Shown: in pieces, positions 59,731-64,000 of the stretch
How positions within the stretch are numbered: position 1 is the first letter of the stretch
Layout: each line of letters begins with the position of its first letter
Assembly (NCBI GenBank): GCA_041392205.1
Contig: JAWKMO010000004.1
Location: 124,001-188,000, forward strand
Source: Halomarinibacterium sp041392205
Lineage (GTDB): Bacteria > Bacteroidota > Bacteroidia > Flavobacteriales > Flavobacteriaceae
Length of the DNA: 64,000 bases
Reading direction: 5' to 3'
Position numbers and translations under genes: made by a program
The notes under the pieces: model-generated
Databases searched by the model: none
The model's input: only the letters and a program-made list of their open reading frames with translations
Told to the model about the DNA's origin: nothing

Positions 59731-61052
59731 TGAAGGTTTTTAAAGAAATAGGAAAGGCATTTTTTGTAGGCTCTGTTATCTTTTTGGTGATTGGGGTCAT
59801 TGAATACCTAAACGGCTGGGAAATTTCCTCTGGCAAGGAATTACTAGTGCGGTTTTTTTACAATCAGGTATATTCGGTATCCCTTTATATGGCCAATGCC
59901 TACTTCTTTAACTTTATCCTTAACAAATACAAAAACTGGTACAGTTGGCAACACTTAACCAAGGGTATTTTAGGATCGGTGGTTATTTCAGTAGTGACGA
60001 TTTTCTTCTTGCGAATTTTTGGAGCAGTGTTAATAGAAGGCGAATCGTTTTCTCAATTTCTTCAAGGCGAAAGGCCTCAGTTTTATTACACCACCTTATT
60101 AATTTCGATTGTTGTAACGGGTATTTTTTATGCGGTTTTTTACTATAGACATCTTCAAGAAAAGAAAGTAAAAGAACAAAAAATTATTGCGGGTACTGCT
60201 TCGGCTCAGTTTGATGCCTTAAAGAACCAGCTGGACCCCCATTTCCTTTTTAATAGTTTAAACGTGCTTACCAGCCTTATTGAAGAAAACCCCGAAGCAG
60301 CCACTAAGTTTACCACTTCGTTGTCCAAGGTGTATCGTTATGTGTTGGAGCAAAAAAACAAGGAGCTCGTTACGGTAGAAGAAGAACTCAATTTTGCCAA
60401 ACTCTATATGTCGCTTATTAATATGCGATTTGAAGATAGTATTGTTTTCGATATTCCTGAAAGGCTTTCAAACCCAGAAGCCAAAGTGGTGCCTTTGTCG
60501 CTTCAGTTATTATTAGAAAATGCCGTAAAACACAATCAGGTTACTCCTACCAACAAGTTGCGTATTTCCATTTATGAGGAAGACGGAAATTTAATCATTA
60601 AAAACAACATTCAACTTAAAAAAGCAATGAAGGAAAGCACTGGGGTGGGCCTTCGGAACATCCATCAGCGCTACCATTTATTAACACAAAGACCCGTTTC
60701 GGTACAACAAGACGAAACCTACTTTTGGGTAAGCATTCCTTTACTCACACAAAAAACTCAAGTAATGAATACACAAACCGAATATATATCTGCCAAGCGC
60801 TACGAACGCGCTAAAAAGCATGTGGAAGAATTAAAAGGATTTTACATTCATTTTTCCATTTACCTCATTTTTCTTCCAGTCTTTATTTTCTTTAACATCA
60901 AGTCCACTTCTTTTCCTTGGGCCATTTTTCCCATTGTAGGATGGGGGATGGGGGTCATAGGCCACGCCATGGAGGTGTTTAACTGGAACCCATTGTTAGG
61001 AAAAGATTGGGAAGAGCGGAAGATACGGGAATTGATGCGGGAGGATGAGTGA
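59730..61052 (+). CDS. LytS-family sensor histidine kinase with a C-terminal 2TM domain
   Basis: A 440-residue kinase: four N-terminal membrane helices (to about residue 145), a His_kinase domain with the H-box QLDPHFLFNSLNVLTSL (His about 171), an ATPase region (LLLENAVKHN, GVGLRNIHQRY), then a C-terminal 2TM domain (about 350-440: YERAKKHVEELKGFYIHFSIYLIFLPV, then GWGMGVIGHAMEVF). It would phosphorylate the LytTR regulator at 62669. The 2TM domain is repeated as separate proteins downstream. The stop is immediately followed by an 89-bp repeat. Confidence 0.88.
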   Translation: MKVFKEIGKAFFVGSVIFLVIGVIEYLNGWEISSGKELLVRFFYNQVYSVSLYMANAYFFNFILNKYKNWYSWQHLTKGILGSVVISVVTIFFLRIFGAVLIEGESFSQFLQGERPQFYYTTLLISIVVTGIFYAVFYYRHLQEKKVKEQKIIAGTASAQFDALKNQLDPHFLFNSLNVLTSLIEENPEAATKFTTSLSKVYRYVLEQKNKELVTVEEELNFAKLYMSLINMRFEDSIVFDIPERLSNPEAKVVPLSLQLLLENAVKHNQVTPTNKLRISIYEEDGNLIIKNNIQLKKAMKESTGVGLRNIHQRYHLLTQRPVSVQQDETYFWVSIPLLTQKTQVMNTQTEYISAKRYERAKKHVEELKGFYIHFSIYLIFLPVFIFFNIKSTSFPWAIFPIVGWGMGVIGHAMEVFNWNPLLGKDWEERKIRELMREDE

Positions 61053-61141
61053 TGGTCATTTCGATACGATTTTCTATCGAAAATCACTCAATGACCCATA
61101 TACGGTGGCTGAGTGTTCCGAAGGAATGTATCGAAGCCACA
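61053..61141. repeat. Left 89-bp direct repeat of the GIY-YIG element
   Basis: It is identical to 61454-61542 except for one base. It contains two hairpins: GGTCATT...AATGACC (61054-61096) with inner GATTTTC-TATC-GAAAATC, and GTGGCT...AGCCAC (61105-61140) with inner TTCC-GAA-GGAA. Both hairpins carry TCGATAC/GTATCGA in inverted orientation. It begins right after the kinase stop codon. Confidence 0.9.
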
Positions 61142-61153
61142 GAATAAATAGAT

Positions 61154-61441
61154 ATGATGAAAGGATATATGTATATACTATTGTGTAATGATGATACTTT
61201 CTATACAGGGAGTACTAAAGATTTGGAAAAAAGGATCATTGAACATCAAAATGGAATGGGAGCAAACTATACAGCTAAAAGATTGCCAATAAAATTGATT
61301 TACTTTGAAGAATTTCGCCGTATCGATGAAGCTTTCTACAGGGAAAAGCAAGTTCAAGGCTGGAGTAGAAAAAAGAAACAATCTTTGATTGAGGGTATGC
61401 AAAATGAATTACCAAAATTATCAAAAAAGAAGTTTTATTAA
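61154..61441 (+). CDS. Solo GIY-YIG nuclease domain protein
   Basis: A 95-residue protein made almost only of the GIY-YIG domain: YMYILLCNDDTFYTGSTKDLEKRIIEHQNG (the GIY and YIG motifs appear as YMY and YTG), the conserved arginine in KDLEKR, glutamate and arginine in EAFYREKQVQGWSRKKKQSLI. It has no DNA-binding extra domain. Bacteroidota genomes hold many such solo genes. ATG 61154 or 61157 (one codon later) could start it. It lies between two 89-bp direct repeats and is likely the enzyme of that unit. Confidence 0.88.
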   Translation: MMKGYMYILLCNDDTFYTGSTKDLEKRIIEHQNGMGANYTAKRLPIKLIYFEEFRRIDEAFYREKQVQGWSRKKKQSLIEGMQNELPKLSKKKFY

Positions 61442-61453
61442 TATAACTCAGTT

Positions 61454-61542
61454 TGGTCATTTCGATACGATTTTCTATCGAAAATCACTCAATGACCCAT
61501 ATACGGTGGCTGCGTGTTCCGAAGGAATGTATCGAAGCCACA
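61454..61542. repeat. Right 89-bp direct repeat of the GIY-YIG element
   Basis: Differs from the left copy by a single base (G-A-G versus G-C-G near the start of the second hairpin). Same two nested palindromes. Located 12 bp after the nuclease stop codon. Confidence 0.9.
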
Positions 61543-61631
61543 TTTCAGAACCCAAAATCAACACTTCAGTAAAAGTGATTTTAAAAAAAGTAACAGGGTA
61601 GGTAGTTTTACAACGTATTAAATAAAAAGTT

Positions 61632-61949
61632 ATGGTACTAGAAAATAACGAATCCAGAGAAAATCGCTACCTGCGTGCCAAAGAACGCGTGGCAGAGATG
61701 AAAAAGTTTTACACCAGCTTGGTGTTTTACATTGTTTTTATGGTCTTTTTAGGCTGGCTTAATTACTACACCAACCAGTGGCGTTATATGTGGTTTTTAT
61801 GGGCTGCTTTTGGATGGGGAATAGGCTTGGTATTTCAAGCTGCTAAGGCCTTTAACTGGGCGCCTTTTTTAAATAAAAACTGGGAAGAAAAAAAGATCAA
61901 AGAATTGATGGACAAAGAAGAAACCTTTACCAACGAACGTTGGAAATAA
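61632..61949 (+). CDS. 2TM domain-containing protein
   Basis: A 105-residue protein with the 2TM domain: YLRAKERVAEMKKFYTSLVFYIVFMVFLGWLNYY, then a second helix (FLWAAFGWGIGLVFQAAKAF) and the end motif NWEEKKIKELMDKEE. It is the first of three consecutive small 2TM genes that share this pattern with the kinase C-terminus. The family is of unknown function, but its place between kinase and LytTR regulator suggests a link with the signal system. Confidence 0.85.
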   Translation: MVLENNESRENRYLRAKERVAEMKKFYTSLVFYIVFMVFLGWLNYYTNQWRYMWFLWAAFGWGIGLVFQAAKAFNWAPFLNKNWEEKKIKELMDKEETFTNERWK

Positions 61950-61958
61950 ATACGCACT

Positions 61959-62297
61959 ATGGAAACCAAAAGTTATCAAAAATACGCAGTAGCCAAAAAG
62001 CAGGTGAAAAAAATAAAAGACTTTTATGGCCACCTTTTTCTATTTGCCATCGTAGTTCCTTTGGTGTATGTCATTCGGTTTTTTGTGTTGCCCAAAATAG
62101 GAGTAATTTCGGAAGAAGAAGGATTTGTCAATTGGTTAAATTGGCATACCTACGTATTACCGTTATTTTGGTTATTCGGAATTGCCATTCACGCAATTAC
62201 CGTATTTAAACCAAAATCCATTAGCTCCTGGGAGAAGAAAAAAATGCAGGAACTTATAGAAAAAGAAGAACAAAAAAATCACCAACAATGGAAATAA
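61959..62297 (+). CDS. 2TM domain-containing protein
   Basis: A 112-residue protein with the same pattern: KYAVAKKQVKKIKDFYGHLFLFAIVVPLVYVIRFFV and then LPLFWLFGIAIHAITVFKP, ending in WEKKKMQELIEKEEQ. It lies 9 bp after its paralogue, and its last codons overlap the ATG of an alternative start for the third gene. Confidence 0.85.
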   Translation: METKSYQKYAVAKKQVKKIKDFYGHLFLFAIVVPLVYVIRFFVLPKIGVISEEEGFVNWLNWHTYVLPLFWLFGIAIHAITVFKPKSISSWEKKKMQELIEKEEQKNHQQWK

Positions 62298-62302
62298 ATA
62301 TC

Positions 62303-62632
62303 ATGGATTACAACGATAATAAATACGAACGGGCTCAAAAGAAAGTAAAAGAAATTAAAGGGTTTTACACCCACCTTACGGTGTATATTTTGGTAAACAT
62401 TTTTTTACTTTTAGTACAAATGGGCTTATTTAATGGTAACTTTATGCAAGGCTTGCCTACTTGGGGACACTTTACAACACCTTTCTTTTGGGGTATTGGG
62501 TTAGCGTTTCATGCATTGCATGTCTTTCAGGATAAGTTTCGGTTTTTGAAAGATTGGGAAGACCGAAAAATAAAAGAATTTATAGAAAAAGAAGAAAACG
62601 AATTTAAAAACAATTTTGATAAAGAATTCTAA
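62303..62632 (+). CDS. 2TM domain-containing protein
   Basis: A 109-residue protein (MDYNDNKYERAQKKVKEIKG) with two helices (YTHLTVYILVNIFLLLVQMGLF and TPFFWGIGLAFHALHVFQDKF) and the end WEDRKIKEFIEKEE. Start ATG 62303 is chosen because the ATG at 62288 lies within the final codons of the previous gene. Part of the same operon. Confidence 0.83.
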   Translation: MDYNDNKYERAQKKVKEIKGFYTHLTVYILVNIFLLLVQMGLFNGNFMQGLPTWGHFTTPFFWGIGLAFHALHVFQDKFRFLKDWEDRKIKEFIEKEENEFKNNFDKEF

Positions 62633-62668
62633 CCTCCCTCAAGCTAATAATCCAACCCTTTCAATACG

Positions 62669-63424
62669 ATGAATGTTTTAATTATTGAAGATGAAAAACC
62701 CTCTGCTAGACGCCTACAACGTATGTTAGAACGCCTTGGGGTGAAGGCTAACCAAATGCTTCATAGCGTTGCTGAAGCGGTCACTTGGTTTCAAAGTAAT
62801 GCACATCCCGATTTAATTTTTTTGGACATTCAATTAAGTGACGGACTCTCCTTCGAGATTTTTGATGCAGTGCAAGTAAAAAGTGCTATTATTTTCACTA
62901 CTGCCTATGATGAATACGCATTGCAAGCCTTCAAACTCAATAGCATTGATTACCTTTTAAAACCTATTGATGAGGACGAATTGGTTGCAGCCGTTTCAAA
63001 ATATCGTGAACGTGCCCCACAGCAACAAAACGTACAGCTCAATTTTGAGGACATTAAAAAACTACTTACCAATCCCGTAGAAAGAGAATATAAACAACGA
63101 TTTACGACGAAAATTGGACAGCATATTAAAATGATTCCTGTAGATGAAATAGAATGTTTTTACAGTGAAAATAAAGGCACTTATGCGCATACTTACGAAG
63201 GGCGTGATTATTTGTTAGACACCACTTTGGAAGAATTAGAACAAGAATTATCCCCCAAAGTCTTTTTCCGCATCAACCGTAAGTTCTATGTAAATATTAA
63301 CGGGATTAAAGATATTATTAGCTATACCAATAGTAGGCTTCAGTTAAAGTTACAAAGCTATAAGGATGATGAGGTGATTGTGGCGAGAGAACGGGTACGT
63401 GATTTTAAATTGTGGTTGGAGTAA
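62669..63424 (+). CDS. LytTR-family response regulator
   Basis: A 251-residue regulator: receiver domain (about 1-118) with Asp54 in IFLDIQLSDG, and a LytTR DNA-binding domain (about 150-251) with IKMIPVDEIECFYSENKGTYAHTYEGRDYLLDTTLEELEQ and NRKFYVNINGIKDI. It is the partner of the LytS kinase at 59730. Target genes are unknown. Confidence 0.92.
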   Translation: MNVLIIEDEKPSARRLQRMLERLGVKANQMLHSVAEAVTWFQSNAHPDLIFLDIQLSDGLSFEIFDAVQVKSAIIFTTAYDEYALQAFKLNSIDYLLKPIDEDELVAAVSKYRERAPQQQNVQLNFEDIKKLLTNPVEREYKQRFTTKIGQHIKMIPVDEIECFYSENKGTYAHTYEGRDYLLDTTLEELEQELSPKVFFRINRKFYVNINGIKDIISYTNSRLQLKLQSYKDDEVIVARERVRDFKLWLE

Positions 63425-63439
63425 TTTTTTTAAATATTA

Positions 63440-63757
63440 TTATTTCATAAAAAGACAGTCGATACCGTCTGTAGCCATATGAAATAACAACCCTACTCCA
63501 AAGATATTCAGCGGTTTTTTTAAAAAAAGGAATACACAATACATAGCAATCGCATAATAGCTGTGCAAAACGTGAAAGCCTATACTACAACGTTGGGCAT
63601 CAAAAATAGGAGTGGCTAGTAAATGATCTAGGTCTACCAACATAGTGGCAAGCAATAATAAATATACCTTTATCCATTCTTTTCTATAAAACACCCATGC
63701 AATCACTACCGGAAATACCAAATGCAAAAAGTAATGAACTAGAAATGGAAAGGTCAT
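63440..63757 (-). CDS. DUF6122 family membrane protein
   Basis: A 105-residue protein with three or four membrane helices and the pattern HYFLHLVFPVVIAWVFYRKEW, then LATMLVDLDHLLATPIF, and H-x-L-H-S-Y-Y. The family is small, helical, and of unknown function. The histidine/aspartate pattern (HYFLH, DLDH, HVLH, HMATD) resembles metal-binding membrane hydrolases (LexA-binding or YdjM-like), but this is not shown. Confidence 0.8.
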   Translation of the reverse strand: MTFPFLVHYFLHLVFPVVIAWVFYRKEWIKVYLLLLATMLVDLDHLLATPIFDAQRCSIGFHVLHSYYAIAMYCVFLFLKKPLNIFGVGLLFHMATDGIDCLFMK

Positions 63758-63778
63758 TTATTGATTTTTATAAAACTT

Positions 63779-64000
63779 TTAGTCAAAAAGTCCCAAGAAC
63801 TTTAGTCCAAACACAAAGGCACCTTTACTAGTTCCTTGGTAATAGGACTGCACATAATCCAATCGTAACAATCGGTATTTCCCCCATCCTATATTGTCTA
63901 GCCCCAGAGAAACTTCAGCATAAGGATTACGGTCTTTAGTAACTAAATAATGGCCTCCTGCTACGATATTAAAGCCCAATTGATTAATGCCGGGTATTTT
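63779..64000 (-). CDS. C-terminal end of an outer-membrane beta-barrel protein (cut by window edge)
   Basis: The last 73 residues of a protein that continues past the right edge: KIPGINQLGFNIVAGGHYLV, then YAEVSLGLDNIGWGKYRLLRLDYVQSYYQG and a terminal strand GAFVFGLKFLGLFD. Alternating hydrophobic and aromatic residues and a C-terminal beta-strand suggest an outer-membrane barrel; similar C-termini occur in DUF5686 proteins. Since the N-terminus is missing, the call is tentative. It lies 21 bp upstream of the DUF6122 gene on the minus strand. Confidence 0.45.
   Translation of the reverse strand, partial: KIPGINQLGFNIVAGGHYLVTKDRNPYAEVSLGLDNIGWGKYRLLRLDYVQSYYQGTSKGAFVFGLKFLGLFD

Larger units (their letters stand above)
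61053..61542 (+). mobile_element. Putative GIY-YIG mobile unit (gene between direct repeats)
   Basis: A 490-bp unit: 89-bp repeat, a small GIY-YIG nuclease gene and a second 89-bp repeat, inserted between a LytS kinase gene and the first 2TM gene of the same operon. The organisation (solo nuclease, flanking palindromic repeats) resembles RAYT-REP units, in which a solo nuclease or transposase spreads palindromes. Movement is inferred; no target-site duplication was found beyond the repeats. Confidence 0.6.

Overview
The window is a 64 kb piece of a chromosome from a marine-type member of the Flavobacteriia (Bacteroidota). The evidence is low GC content, very A/T-rich spacers, promoters of the Bacteroidota type (TAnnTTTG at -7), almost no Shine-Dalgarno sequences, type IX secretion C-terminal domains on two proteins, a fused CcoNO cytochrome oxidase subunit, gliding-group families (DUF5683, DUF2141, 2TM domain, head-GIN) and the gene order parA-parB-DUF5683-dapB-lepB. 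No phage, insertion sequence or plasmid backbone is visible. Most of the window is core genome; the accessory parts are a toxin-antitoxin pair, a CPBP protease and a small GIY-YIG repeat element.

Layout. 1-3.4 kb: signal peptidase (cut by the window edge), dapB, DUF5683, parB and parA on the minus strand. 3.4-3.9 kb: tandem 121-bp repeats that copy the 3' end of the next gene. 3.9-9.9 kb: a minus-strand operon with udk, a FtsB/DivIC-like gene, both methylmalonyl-CoA mutase subunits with a lipoprotein gene between them, and a dienoyl-CoA-reductase-like SDR. 9.9-11.6 kb: cytochrome c with a PQQ-type sugar dehydrogenase, and tRNA-Pro(GGG).

12-31.6 kb is the most coherent region, a low-oxygen respiration and survival island. 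It carries a ribosome hibernation factor, four universal stress proteins, a TerB-like protein, a PAS histidine kinase with a receiver-CRP/FNR fusion regulator, an ATP-cone/endonuclease fusion, a beta-CASP nuclease, and the whole cbb3 oxidase set (ccoI, ccoS, ccoNO, ccoQ, ccoP, ccoG, ccoH, a TauE/SafE-like gene and a 47-residue membrane protein). Seven promoters here share one layout: a palindrome ACTGA-N6-TCAT(T/A) whose centre lies exactly 36.5 bp from the last base of a TAnnTTTG/A box. This is the spacing of a class II CRP/FNR activator site, and the co-encoded receiver-CRP protein is the obvious candidate regulator.

31.7-52.9 kb: trxB, a SnoaL-like protein, a PadR-controlled envelope operon (DUF4870, small ORF, PadR, PspC, head-GIN), an LRR protein secreted by T9SS, DUF4442, oxyR, DUF2141, the MoxR-DUF58-DUF4350-DUF4129-SpoIIM cluster with a divergent RDD gene, a PPIase, a NUDIX hydrolase, an acyltransferase, an ECF sigma factor with a membrane partner, and a DUF1028 T9SS protein. 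53-55 kb: a TonB-dependent receptor. 55.3-58.6 kb: an Xre-ImmA/DUF4411 toxin-antitoxin pair, a CPBP protease and a spacer with three different microsatellites. 58.6-63.4 kb: DUF2141, a TPR-like protein, a LytS-type kinase with a C-terminal 2TM domain, three separate 2TM proteins and a LytTR regulator. This last operon is interrupted by a 490-bp GIY-YIG element between 89-bp direct repeats. The right edge holds DUF6122 and the end of an outer-membrane protein gene.
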